Origin: Capra hircus
Lineage: Eukaryota; Chordata; Mammalia; Artiodactyla; Bovidae
Reading direction: 5' to 3'
Assembly (NCBI RefSeq): GCF_001704415.2
Contig: NC_030808.1
Span: 135,547,089-135,611,088 of the forward strand
DNA length: 64,000 nt
Of this stretch, positions 22,722 through 33,535 are shown in pieces (within the stretch, counting starts at the first letter, position 1; each line of letters begins with the position of its first letter). The notes beneath the pieces are model-generated. The model was not told where the DNA came from. It did no database searches and saw only the letters and a list, made by a program, of their open reading frames with translations. Position numbers and translations under genes: made by a program.

Positions 22722-22800
22722 GGCTGATTCATGTTGATATACGGCAAAAACAATCAGAATATTGTAAAGTAGTTATCCTTCAATTAAAAGAAATCAATTG
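22722..22800 (+). repeat. L1-like 3' tail fragment
   Basis: The text GGCTGATTCATGTTGATATA followed by ATTGTAAAGTAGTTATCCTT is a diverged relative of the insert at 1843-1930. It ends in an A-rich run (CAATTAAAAGAAATCAATTG). Confidence 0.5.
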
Positions 22801-24235
22801 ATTGTAAATTTTTTTCTTTTAACTTTTTATGTAAATGGTCTATTCATATCTCTAGTCCACTTAAAAATAAGAGTGTTGCTGACTTTTTTTAATCCTCAAA
22901 TTTTAAATGCTGTCTATATAATGGAGATATTAACCCTTTACATTCTAAGTTGCAAATACTTATTTTTTAGTTTGCCATTTATTTTTCAGTTATGCTTATG
23001 TTGTTTGAGAATTCAAAATTTAAAACATTTTGGTAATCAAATTTATCAATATTTTAAAATATCAGCAAGTTTGCTTTTAGATTTTGAATTATATCAAGAA
23101 AAAATGTCCCCACAGCCAAGTTATAAAGAATTTAGCCTCGTATGGCTTCCTCTTTTACATTTAAATCTAGAATGAATTTGGAATTGACCCTAGAATATAG
23201 TGAGGAATGGATACGATTTCATTATTTTCCTTATGACTATCCAGTTTCCTGAATACCACTCACTGAAAAGGCTTGGTTGCAAAGGCTGCCTCGATCAGTA
23301 CTAATTTCCATATGCAGTGGGGCTTAGTTTTAAATTTTGTCTTATGTTTCAGTGGCCTTTCTATTCTTTGTTTACTTTAATCATTGAGACTTTCTAGTAT
23401 GTTTTATTATCTGGAAGAGCTTTCTCTTCTTCGTTTTTAGTTTTTCTTCTTGGCTCTTCTTGCCTTTTTCCTCTTACAAATGAAATTTATAAAGAACCCA
23501 TCTAGCTCTAAAAAAGCAACGTTACTATTTAAAAAATTAGAATTGCATTAGGGAAAACTGGCATCTTTATGCTTTCAAGTCTTTATATTTCGGTGCATGG
23601 TATTTCTTTCCATTTGGGTCTTTCAGGAGAGTTTTATGGTGGTCTCATATAGATTTTGGACATTTCTTGTTAAATTCATTTAAAGGCATTTCATTTTATT
23701 TTTTGCTATTATAAGTAAGATTTTTCTCTTTCATTGTATCTTTTTTGTTATTTAAGATACAATGGCATTGACTTTAATTTTTTAAGTAAACTGGTACTTT
23801 ACTAAAATTATGTTATTGTTTGTGTTAAAGTTTTCACATGGAACCTTTCAAATACTCCAGAAAGACCAACATTTTTCCTCTTGTATTCAAATTCTTGGTG
23901 CTTTCCAATTGTTTTCTGATCACATTGACTGCTACCTCTGACCAGTGTTACACAGTAGTAGAGATAGTACTCATCCTTTTCTTTTTGATTTCTTCAGGAA
24001 GGCTACCAGTGTTTTCTTCTTAGAGACAATTTATCATTGAAGAAAGTGTCCAAATATCCTCATTATCCAGATGAGGAATCAAGATGTAGAGCGATCAAGG
24101 AAGAACTTGTCTTCAGGTCTGTGGGGCCTCCATCTCCCCGGCTTAATAATCCCCAGTCTTTGCAGCACGCCCCTATTTTCCATTATCTAGACTCCTCTGC
24201 CCGCTTCCTCAACACGGACCTGACGTTTTAACAGA

Positions 24236-24970
24236 TCTTGATGAAAGTGAAAGAGGAGAGTGAAAAAGTTGGCTTAAAGCTCAACATTCAGAAAACGAAG
24301 ATCATGGCATCCGGTCCCATCACTTCATGGGAAATAGATGGGGAAACAGTGGAAACAGTGTCAGACTTCATTTTTTGGGCTCCAAAATCACTGCAGATGG
24401 TGATTGCAGCCATGAAATTAAAAGACGCTTACTCCGTGGAAGAAAAGTTATGACCAACCTAGATAGCATATTCAAAAGCAGAGCCATTACTTTGCCAACT
24501 AAGGTCCATCTAGTCAAGGCTATGATTTTTCCTGTGGTCATGTGTGGATGTGAGAGTTGGGCTGTGAAGAAGGCTGAGTGCTGAAGAATTGATGCTTTTG
24601 AACTGTGGTGTTGGAGAAGACTCTTGAGAGTCTCTTGGACTTCAAGGAGATCCAACCAGTCCATTCTGAAGGAAATCAGCCCTGGGATTTCTTTGGAAGG
24701 AATGATGCTAAAGCTGAAGCTCCAGTACTTTGGCCACCTCATGCGAAGAGTTGATTCATTGGAAAAGACTCTGATGCTGGGAGGGATTGGGGGCAGGAGG
24801 AGAAGGGGACGACCCAGGATGAGATGGCTGGATGGCATCACTGACTTGATGGACGTGAGTCTGAGTGAACTCCGGGAGTTGGTGATGGACAGGGAGGCCT
24901 GGCGTGCTGCGATTCATGGGGTCGCAAAGAGTCGAACACGACTGAGCGACTGAACTGAACTGAACTGAGG
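24236..24970 (+). mobile_element. BovB LINE 3' fragment, young-looking
   Basis: This is a 5'-truncated BovB copy of about 735 bp covering the C-terminal reverse transcriptase and tail. Frames at 24238-24453, 24327-24584 and 24624-24953 carry pieces such as VKEESEKVGLKLNIQKTKI, EIKRRLLRGRKVMTNLDS and RVDSLEKTLMLGGIGGRRR. It ends GGTCGCAAAGAGTCGAACAC followed by repeated CTGAACTGAA. Its text is closer to what I know of the BovB consensus than the copies at 700 and 58875. Frameshifts (for example near 24375) still inactivate it. Confidence 0.85.
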
Positions 24971-27900
24971 AGATTTAAGAGTGACTAAACTTAGCATGTG
25001 GGAAGGGCCTAGAGGCCCCAAGTGACAGGACTGTCTCTCCCTTATTTTCTTCAGCAATTCTGCTCCCTCTCAGAGACTCTATGTAGCAAAAGAAGAGCCT
25101 CCAAGAAATCAAAAACAACTTTCCTTAGAAAGCAGCTTACTGATCACCTATATTACTCAATCAAGAGCCTCAGGCCTCCTTCCCCTCGCCTCCTTCCATC
25201 CAAGGAATTTCTCCAACCTTACACATTACTCTCCCTCAGAGGAACGCTCAATGTATCTCTCTCTCTTGAGTTACATTTCTAATGATACTTCAGTGTCCCT
25301 TATAGATCCACTGACAGGGTGACTACCTTACGGGCCTGCTCTCTCTTCAGAAATTGTATCTATCAAGAAACAGACGGAGTGGTTTGTCTTGGGTAAATGT
25401 ATTCAAGCTTGTAAAGGTTCTAAAACGGCTCAGGTTCTTCCTCTCTCCGCCTTTCAGGGATACCAGGTTGTGAGTCACAACAGTGATCCTGTGGCCTTTC
25501 ATTTATTCAGAGGGGGAGGATTCTTCTCATATCTTTTTTTTTTTAAACAAAACAAAACAAAAAACTGCTAGGACCACAAGTGCTTTGAGGCGAGAAACCT
25601 GGCCTGGATCTAGATTCCCTGTTTCTGGTAGTTTCCCCAAATGGGTAGATCCTGAGAGTATGGACTCTTTCTCTGCAAGGGACAGAAAGAGAGACTGTGA
25701 GAGAGGGGGAAATACTAAAATCAGGCCCATCTGAAATTTGAATCCTTTTGCCTTTCAATAGTTTTGACTTCTTGCCTCCAGCTGACAGCCCTTGCCATTG
25801 GAGGTATAAGCCGCTGTTTTCTCCCATTTCGGTGGAGACTTAAGCCTCCGTGGTCCCCTTTCCTCTGCCTGCAGCCTCTCCACAGCGCTGGCCTCTGCTC
25901 ACTCCCTGGGCTCTGACTCCGTGGCTGCCCCACCTCTGTTCCTACTCCTCTTTCATGAGCAGCTCTGAGGCAGGGAGGCTGCCTAATTCCAAGCTTGCGC
26001 TTGCCCTATTTGAGGATGAAAGGGCCTGATGTTGCTGCCAGAACTTCCTATCAGCGTTATTCACTTGGCATGGAAAGTCGGAGCACTAAGCAAAGCCAGA
26101 CAGGGAAAGGACCACCTTCTGCCTGAGCTGGTGCCCGGGCCTCCTTGACCTCTTGCCACCGTCTGGGAGTTCTTCCATCTGTTTTACTGCTGAGCAGAAG
26201 TAGCTGAGAGTTTCTATACTAACTCAGCTGAGTCCCTGAGAGAGACGTTTGGACATGAAAAAGAACTTCATAACATTTAACTCTAACTAGGACAGGCTTC
26301 ATACTTTGTGAATCCCAGTGCAAAATGAAAGCACAGAGCTCCTTGTGCTTTTCCGCTTTCAAAAAGCAAGAAAAGGGGTGCCTTGAAAGGTATTAGAATT
26401 TTCCTTTCTTTCTGGTTTTTCTATTGACCTATCATACTCATTTTTGCTGTTTAATCTTGTAATCCTTCAAGTACAGGGGTAATAAAGGCACAGATGCAAC
26501 CCTCACAGGCACCCAGGGGGCCATGCCCTGTGATCTGGGGGAGCTGTGAGGCCCGCTACTATGGGGTTACCCTTCCTGCCAGCTACCGGACTGATGTGCT
26601 AGGTCCTGGCCAGGGGTGGGGAAGTCCAGCCAGGCATATCCCTTTCTATAGACTGGGCACCCTAACATGGAGGACAAGGGACCCCTAAGGGTACTGAACC
26701 TCAGTACTACTCTGTAGGCACCTGGATCGAGGGTGGGTGAAAGGCTCATCTTTCTCCTGTCAGTTGCCTGTTGAATGCACCGTGGTGCTGCCTGTCTCAG
26801 ATCTGCCCCCCTGAGATACCACCCTGACCCTCCCTGCCCCTGTGACCAGGCCTTTGCTGGGGGTGGGGCAAGGAGGGGAGGTCAGGAGAGGCCTTGAGTT
26901 GCAAGGGGTCGCATGACCTGGCTGTCCCAGAGAGACAGGGGAGCCTCGGCTCCAAGTCCCTGACACACGCGTCACTGTGCCATTGGACTTCACTTACAAA
27001 ACCCGAATTCAAAGAAACAGCTAGTGAAAGTTTCAATATGGCAGCTATTGAGCCTTAAACCCCAGCTTTGGGGCCTATTAGAGTTTGGGCTTCATAGTGT
27101 GGCAGTGGGCCTGCCCCCCATGAAGCTGGCCCTGACTCTGACCCCAGTTCTTCCAAGGCTGATAAACTTACACAGTGAAGGGGGATGGACTGCTGGGCTG
27201 TGAACTCCTGAGCCCCCGTCCTGGGTTACGTTCCGTGCTGGGGCTTTGTCCACAGGGAAGGCACTCTCTTTCCCCTTCTCGCCCTCTTCCTTGTTCTTCT
27301 GAAAGTACGCCTGTGTCTCCTCGAGGTTGGTGGTGAAAACTCTTGGTGGAGGTGGAGAGGCTGTGGGAGGCTCTGGAGCAGAGGGGCCTCTTCCCAGGAA
27401 AGCTCTGGGAGCTCTCCATTAACACTATCCCCTCTGAATCTTTTTTCTTTTTTCCTTCTCAAACAGCTACAGAAGCGTTTGACACGAAATCATGCTTGGT
27501 ACTTGCTCTGAACTTCTCCACTGTTCCTATAGCTGAGTCTGAGAAAGTTTCACTGAAATGGACTTCCCAGCCCAACCTACTCGTGGGTGACAGGGGTCCA
27601 TGTTGGGTTCTGTTGGGGGCCCAGGTTAGGGAGAAGGGGACATTTTTCTCTAGGTGTCCAACCACCATTCAGCCTCTTTAGGGCTCAGTTACTGAGAGCT
27701 TGACCCCAGGCCTCAAGCACAATGCGGGTCCTGAGGAGCCAAAGAAGATCAGGGAGGGCTTCACAGTGGAGGTGCCATTGAAATAGACTTGAAGGATGAG
27801 GAGGAGGTGCAAAGAGGGGAGGAAGTGGCTGCAGGTGGAGGAGAGTGGGCTGCCAAGGGGAAAGAGTACGGGAGTGTTGTGAAGTGTCGGGAATGCTGGG

Positions 27901-30470
27901 GACAGGTGTTTGGAGAGACAGGCAGGAAGCTCCAGGCCAAGAAATCCAAGTGAGGGCAGAGGATCCCAGGAGCACTCAGCAGGCATGCGTGGCTGCCTCT
28001 GAGCCCCCATGAGAGGAAGGCGGCACATTCTGAAACAAATGGACTGTGGAGGTGCGGGGGGCTGATCTCTAGACCAAAAGGGGTAGAGTGCCTTGGGGGA
28101 CGGGTCCCTCCTGAGCCCTATGGGGACTGGCGGGTGGGAGTCTAGGGCTCCATGACCTGCACCCAGGGAGGCAGTGGGCCCCACTCCCTGAGGGAAAGGC
28201 ATCATTTCTCAGTGCCCAGAAGCTGGGCCTGCTGCTTGGGGATAGATAGGGGTTAGGAGGGAGCTATCTCCTGCAGCCCTTGAGTGATGAGGACACTGCT
28301 TGGGGATTGGGGAGTAAGGGGTCCTTTTAAGGCCCTGACAGTAGCAACCCCAGGGCCCATGGCCCAGCTCCCAGGGGGGCGGGTCCTCTTTGAGGACACC
28401 ACGCTTCACGCACACAGCCCTTCAGAGTCCATGCAGCCCCCTTTCACATCTTATTTCAGTTCATGCTCATAGTGGCCCCTTTCCACTGGGGAGGTGTTTA
28501 TCCATCTCAAAGACAGGGATTTGAGGGTCAACACTGTGTTCCTTTCAAATACGGTTGGTCCATGTGAGGGGCACATGTTGACCATCGATCGTGTATGTGG
28601 CTCTAGGTATCTGCAGTGCCAGGAATGAAACTGTCTTTCTAGGCTGTTAGCCGCTGATTTTACCAAGTACATGACATTCAGTTAACCCCCTAACAGCTCC
28701 ACACAGTAGATATAGTGACGCCCCAATTGCAAATGAGGAAACAAGCTCAGAGAAGTTACATAACTGACTCAAAGCCACCCAGCTGGAAGGTAGCAGAGCC
28801 AGCATCCAAATTCAGGTTCCCCTGACCTTTCCACGTGCCTGAGTGAGCCTAGTACGTGAGGGCCCAGACTCGCAAACGACACAGGTGAGCAGGGCAGCCT
28901 CCGCAGCCGATGTGTGTGCAGGCTGCCCCGCGGCCCCGGAGGGACGGCCAGGCCGAGGGCACGCGGTGTGCCCGTGGCCTCCCGGGTGCGCGGTGTGGCT
29001 GGGACAGAGGTGACTTTGGGAGGGCCCTGTGGACTGAGCTCAGGGTTGTGGATTTAGTCCTGTCGGTGAGGAGAAGCCCAGAGGGTTCGGGTAGGGTCAT
29101 AATGCAGAATTTGCATTATGGATTATATGTGTCCAAAAGATCACTCTGGTGACTGGGTGGAGAATACCAGGTGGAGAGAAGGTGTTAGTAAAGCTGAAGG
29201 GGGAAGCCTGGAGGTGGATAGCCCACATGGGTCAGTTTTGCAACGGCAACAGAGGAAAAACTGTGTGTCTTTCTCAGATATGTAGGATTTTCTTTCTTTT
29301 TGGATGAAACAGAGCTAGATATGGCTGGAGGACTGGGCCATGTGAGACAGAAATAATTCCATTTTACAGGTTGTTCTAACTTAATCTTCAAGTCCATGTT
29401 TCATAAAAGAGGAGAAAGGGAACTCTGTATTTGTAGCTAGAATCTCAAGTCACTTGAAATGAAAATGGCCCCTATTTGGGGGCTGACTGTCTTGGTGTCC
29501 AGCCCACAGCTCTGTACCTGTATCACTCTCAATATGCACTTTTCTGATCTGTAGTCTACCTATGGGCAGGACTTATGCAACTTATTTATCTATGGACTTG
29601 CTGGAATACTCATGGCACTATTATACCCATTTTTCAGATAAGGAAACTGGGGCTCAAAGAAGTTGGGCAAGCTGCTGAAGCCTCTGAAGCCAGATTAAGT
29701 CAGTCTCTTTTGAATATGGACTAAGTTTTGTCACTGTACTTTTTGACTTAGGAATTGGGACATTTGACTTATGATAAGTCTGTGTGGCAGCTGAGTGCAA
29801 GAAATTATCTGGCAGGAGCTGAACTATTGGAATATTCCAATAAATAAATATTTGAATATTCCAATAAAGAAATATTGGAATAGGGGCATTCTCGTGGCTT
29901 GTGGGACACAAATATTTGGAATTATTACTGTTGGAGAGAACCCTGGAGGAATGGCTGGCCAAGATTTGTCAGCTTCAAGGTCCCAGGCTGCTCTGAGATG
30001 GCTCTCCTTCCAACACAGATGGATGTGAGCAGAACAGCAGCTCTGAGGAAGAGCCAAGAGGACAGTTTTGGGTGTCATGTGTACTGTGCTGTCTGCCGGG
30101 CACCAGCTGGTGGTGGGGAAGCCTCCTGGGGGTGAAGTGGGAGGCAAGAGGGGCAAATGGGGAGCCGCTGAGTGTGTCTGCCCAGCATCACGCAGTCACA
30201 CACGTAAGAAGGTCTGTGACGTCCCCCTGGGGGCTGTGTGCTGAGCCCCAGGGTGCAAGGGGTCTGAGCTGGCAATTCCTGGCTGGGCTAGAGGCTGATT
30301 TAGCTCAGAGGGATGCGAAGGCCAGCATTTGTGGGAGGAAGGGAACAGAGAAGCCAGCCACCCACAAAGAGACAGATGAAATGTGCAAAGCTGGCTGTGG
30401 GCCCAGTGTCAGAACCACAGGCTGCAAGCAGATGTGACTGATGATCTCAGCGTCCTGCAGAACCACCCTG
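24971..30470. other. Non-coding intronic stretch with old repeats
   Basis: It contains GC-rich and repeat-derived sequence: an L2-like antisense piece at about 27690-27900, a MIR at about 28690-28830, an L2-like piece at about 29030-29160 and a reversed MIR motif near 29610-29670 (TTTCAGATAAGGAAACTGGG). A short CpG-rich patch lies at 28905-29005. The 175-codon minus frame at 27678-28205 overlaps two other frames and has no recognisable features. I see no gene. Confidence 0.4.
29825..29882. repeat. Palindrome and inverted-repeat cluster
   Basis: A perfect 18-bp palindrome (TATTGGAATATTCCAATA) lies at 29825-29842. The half-sites recur as TATTCCAATA at 29857-29866 and TATTGGAATA at 29873-29882, separated by 6 bp, so the whole block can fold several ways. 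Confidence 0.85.
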
Positions 30471-30499
30471 GAGAGCAGGTCCTGACCAAGCAAGGAGAA

Positions 30500-30720
30500 A
30501 ACCTCTGTGCCCTGCCCTGGTCAATAAGGTAGCCACTGGCCACTTGTGGCTGTTTAAATTTAAAGGAATGAAAATGAAATAAAAGGAAAATGTCAGTTCC
30601 TCAGTCTCAGCCACACATCAAGTGCTCAATAGCCAGAGATAACTAGATGGTATGGATACAGTGCATTTCCATCATTGCAGAACTTCTTTTCAAATGTAAA
30701 TTATCTCAGTAATATTTTTA
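30500..30720. repeat. Possible old non-autonomous DNA transposon
   Basis: The text (GTAGCCACTGGCCACTTGTG, GGCTGTTTAAATTTAAAG, CAAGTGCTCAATAGCCA, ACAGTGCATTTCCATCATTG) looks like an old mammalian MER-type repeat with subterminal inverted motifs. I do not recall the exact family name with confidence. Confidence 0.4.
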
Positions 30721-30944
30721 GCATTGATTATATGTTGAAATAACATTTAAAATATAATGAGTTAAATAAAATACACTAATATGAACCTCACATGTATCTT
30801 TTTACTTTTATTACTGTGGGTAGTAAATTTGTCAATTACCTGCATGGCTCAGATTCCTACAGGACAGCCCTGAATTGATGCAAGTAGGAACAGGCCTCCA
30901 TTTAGCCATCGTCTTTAATGCCACAGCCTTTGGTGGTGATGATG

Positions 30945-30995
30945 GCTTGATGATGGCTGTAAAAACCATTCTGCTTGATGATGGCTGTAAAAACC
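30945..30995 (+). repeat. 28-bp tandem duplication
   Basis: A 23-bp segment starting GCTTGATGATGGCTGTAAAA is repeated perfectly at 30945-30967 and 30973-30995, giving a period of 28 bp. Confidence 0.9.
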
Positions 30996-31024
30996 CTTTC
31001 TTAGCACAAAGTTACAGAGTCAGC

Positions 31025-31260
31025 CTAGGCTGAGGGGAGAAATGCAAGCTTTGGAGCTGGAACAATTTAGGTTCAAATCTCAGCTCTGTTTTCCCATCGG
31101 CTGTGTGATTTGGGGCACATAACTTCTTTGTGCCTCAGTTTTTTCATCTAAAAACGCAACCAGTGAACGATCCTCTGCACAGTACTGCTTTGAATCCTAA
31201 AGGAGACAGTGTCTGCAGAGGGTCTGGCATGGGCCTGGCCCTGAGGGCACCTTAATAAAT
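31025..31260 (+). repeat. MIR SINE
   Basis: The MIR core (TTCAAATCTCAGCTCTGTTT; GGCTGTGTGATTTGGGGCAC; GTGCCTCAGTTTTTTCATCT) is in the tRNA-to-LINE orientation. The trailing GGGCACCTTAATAAATGGTG at about 31245 is the usual MIR end. Confidence 0.7.
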
Positions 31261-31358
31261 GGTGCCCCCTTTTATTCTTTTTACCACTGTCATTAATGTT
31301 TTTAGCACGGAAGTGTAAGGGGTTATGGTCAGTCTCTCTGGCCTCAGGCCACTCACTT

Positions 31359-31381
31359 CCCTGCCCCCCACCCCCCACCCC
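31359..31381 (-). promoter_or_regulatory. G-quadruplex motif in BFSP2 intron 1
   Basis: The minus (sense) strand reads GGGG-T-GGGGGG-T-GGGGGG-CA-GGG, four G-runs with loops of 1 or 2 bases. It lies 82 bases after the exon 1 splice donor, so the motif would be in the BFSP2 pre-mRNA. The motif is seen directly, but folding and function are inference. Confidence 0.5.
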
Positions 31382-31463
31382 GCCTCAGCACCCTTGCTCT
31401 CTTTAATGAACCCCAGAGATGGGGCAGCAGGCAGCCAGTCAGCACCCTCTCTCAGGCACTCAC

Positions 31464-31952
31464 CTGCTGGCAGCTGCTGGCCCATGAGGCCCGGAGGGCA
31501 CCCCAGTTCTCTGAGCGCGTGGCTTTGCTTTCCAGGTGCATGCGCAGCTGTGCCTCCAGCTCCTGGCTGACTTTCTCCAGGGCATGTACCTTGGCCATGT
31601 ATTCCACCAGGCAACCCCCCAGGTCCTCGACGGCACCGAGGTCCCTCTCCAGGCTGGGAGCAGGTGCCGTGGCCAGGCCTGAGCTCCGCAGGCCCTGCAG
31701 GAAGACGCTGCTGATGCCCAGGGCCCTGCGGGTCACGCGGGCACCTAGGCCACCTGTAGGCCCACTGGGTGTCATCCCTACATAGACCCTGGGTGTTCGG
31801 ACAAGACCGCCCACGGCAATGGTCCTGGAAGCTGGGAGGCCGTCCAGGGAGGACGGTGACGGAGCTGCCCTGAAGGGCGCCTTGTGCCTCTGCAGAGGCA
31901 TACTGGAGCTGGCCCCTGCAGGCGCGTCCACCACCACTCGCCTGGTGCTCAT
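31464..31952 (-). CDS. BFSP2: BFSP2 (phakinin/CP49) coding exon 1
   Basis: Phakinin is a lens-specific intermediate-filament protein that co-assembles with filensin (BFSP1) into beaded filaments of lens fibre cells. The exon encodes 163 residues from MSTRRVVVD to SSCQQ. It covers the non-helical head (residues 1 to about 105), rich in Ser, Pro and Arg, then the rod start EDLGGCLVEYMAKVHALE (about 109-126) and coil 1 up to the splice. It matches the known first exon of mammalian BFSP2 in length and text. A peculiarity of phakinin, seen here, is Cys at about 114 where other filaments have the Arg of the LNDR rod-start motif. The exon ends in CAG at 31464, followed by the consensus donor GTGAGT. 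The ATG at 31952-31950 is chosen because it gives the family N-terminus, with G at -3. The remaining exons are beyond the left edge. Confidence 0.93.
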
Positions 31953-32165
31953 CTCCCCTTCTGCCTCTGCTGTGCCTGGGGGACTTACAGAGCCCAGTGG
32001 TTTTGGGTTTCCAGCCCCAGCCTCCCCGTGACTGGGCCTCTCTGGAAGCTTCCCTGTGCCAGGGCTGCTTTGTCTGCTGTTTTCCATGAGTTTCCACCAT
32101 TCACCACGCTGAAAGGGCAGCGGCCCGCCCAGGGCTGTGTGCAGAGAGGCGCTCAGGCATTCTCA
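31953..32165 (-). promoter_or_regulatory. BFSP2: BFSP2 5' leader and proximal promoter
   Basis: The BFSP2 frame stays open upstream to a TGA at 32165-32163. It contains one further in-frame ATG at 32087-32085 (C at -3, G at +4, a weaker context). That start would add 45 residues rich in Gly, Pro and Glu. I see no TATA box. A TGCTGA half-site, the core of Maf recognition elements used by lens promoters, lies at 32168-32163 on the minus strand. The Maf role is inference from family knowledge, since a 6-bp match is weak evidence. Confidence 0.4.
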
Positions 32166-33529
32166 GCAGGATCATGTGCCTGACCTCCTAGATTTTTCTG
32201 CGGGTGGTGGGGAGGCTGGATCCGGGTAGGCTGTGGGGGTGGCTCATCTGGGCCTGTGTATTTCACTACCTAGGAGGGCAAGGCCAGCACCCAGCAGTCC
32301 CATTTCACAGATGAGAAAACTGAAGCTCAGGACTATTAGATCAGAAGTAGAGAGAGTGGCTGAGCTAGGACTGATTCCAGGTGCTTCGGGGCTAACGTCA
32401 GGGCTCTCCAGCTTTGCCTGTGCTGCGTGTGTGACTGTGGACATGTGCCCGGAGATGACTGTGAACCAGCCTTGGTGGGAGGCAGCCCCAGGGACTCAAA
32501 AGAAACAAACTAAGCCTGTTGCTTCTTTCAGGCTCCCTCAGACCCAGCAGCAGATCAGGTCCCTGCCTGGTGCCTTTCTGCCCCCGAGCATGGTGTTCGT
32601 CAGTTGCTTGACCTTGACCATATTGCTTCCCTTCTCTGCACCTTACTTTCCATGCACTGGCCTGGGCTCTGACTTGCTGATGCACTAGAAAGGGACTGTG
32701 GGCAAATGCAGTTCTCGCACATGTCGGCCATACATGCTCTGGATGTTCCCCGCACCTTGCCTTCCCCATCTGCCAGAAAGCTCATAAATATAAAAAGAGG
32801 TTTTCTGGTTAAAAATCTTAAACGGTGCTCCAAGCTAGTACTGGATGACACCCTCTGGGCTTTAACTTGTGCCCTCAGTATCCAGAAAGGCTCTTGCAGT
32901 CCCCAGTGTAATAAAATGGACCTAAAATCCACTGCATTTAAGTTTAACCCTAGAGAAAAGAAGTAACCAAAACCCAGATCCTGCAATGTGGGGACGCACC
33001 TCGAGGAGAGAAGGGGAAGTGGCGAGCTGAATATGGCCAGTACTGTGCACATTCCCATGCTTACTACACTGAGTTCTCAATTTGACCTCAGGAAGCAGGA
33101 TCAAGGTTGCCATGCACTGCCGTCAGGGCTGTGCACTGCACAACTCCAGGAGTATCATCACATGGCCTATGACCACCTGTTCTCCCTCGTGTGATGAGAG
33201 TCCTGAGGGCTGCGTGACTTACCTGAAGTCTCCTGTCCAGGAAGTGGCGGAGCTGGGATGAGAAGTCTTCTGACTCCAAGTCCAGTGACTTATCTAGAAT
33301 CCCCCTGTCTCCTAACACCCAGAAAACAGGGTACCTGCCCCAGGTCACACACGCAGTTAAAAGAGCTGGTCACTTACTGGAACATTCTATGTGCTCTTTC
33401 CTTTTTTTCCCTCTTCCACTTTTTCTATTTGAAATGACATGGAAAGCACTTTATGAATATCAATGTTGAATATATGATTATCAGGTTAAGTAACCAATCA
33501 GATCAAGTAAAGGCTGGCAGTGCCCCTTG
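32166..33529. other. BFSP2-TMEM108 intergenic interval
   Basis: It contains a diverged MIR at about 32290-32400 (TCCCATTTCACAGATGAGAA AACTGAAGC). Otherwise it looks like unique sequence. No coding exon is recognised, and frames at 32233-32688 and 32600-33058 lack features. It should hold BFSP2 upstream regulatory sequence and the end of the TMEM108 transcription unit. Confidence 0.4.
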
Positions 33530-33535
33530 TTTATT
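33530..33535 (-). terminator. TMEM108: Candidate distal TMEM108 poly(A) signal
   Basis: TTTATT on the plus strand is AATAAA on the minus strand, 2.3 kb after the TMEM108 stop codon. It is followed downstream by U- and GU-containing sequence (TTACTTGATCTGATTGGTTA on the minus strand). It is one of several possible signals. Confidence 0.25.

Larger units (their letters stand above)
19975..24030 (-). mobile_element. Ancient L1 LINE, antisense, fragmented
   Basis: This is AT-rich sequence whose plus strand reads as an old L1 backwards. Landmarks are AATGGTATAATGGATCCCCATA (about 20084), CATCCCCATGGTGTCAGTTA (about 20565), ACTTCATAGGTGGTGTTGCA (about 20680), GGGTTGCTTCCAATTTTTTG (about 21970), GAAGTGGGATGGCTGGATCA (about 22075), GCCAATCTGATAGATATAAA (about 22560) and AATTTATCAATATTTT (about 23040). 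No frame survives. It was later hit by the SINE at 22213-22516. The boundaries are approximate, and the part before about 21800 is less certain than the rest. Confidence 0.55.
1..31463 (-). other. BFSP2: BFSP2 intron 1 (partial, inferred)
   Basis: This stretch lies downstream, on the minus strand, of the BFSP2 exon 1 splice donor (GTGAGT at 31463-31458). I looked for minus-strand reading frames resembling the rest of the phakinin rod and found none, so I infer that the whole left half is intron 1. The first intron is long in mammalian BFSP2. The content is retroelements (listed separately) in unique, non-coding-looking sequence. No other gene is supported here. Confidence 0.6.

Noticed and set aside
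27421..27480. Pyrimidine tract plus CAG resembling a splice acceptor, followed by an open frame
   Set aside because: There is no supporting donor, homology or conserved reading frame. It may be chance in intronic sequence.
31252..32100. 282-codon minus-strand open frame over BFSP2 exon 1
   Set aside because: It is a shadow frame of the real BFSP2 exon. It gives Gly/Pro/Arg-rich text without family similarity and runs through the splice donor.
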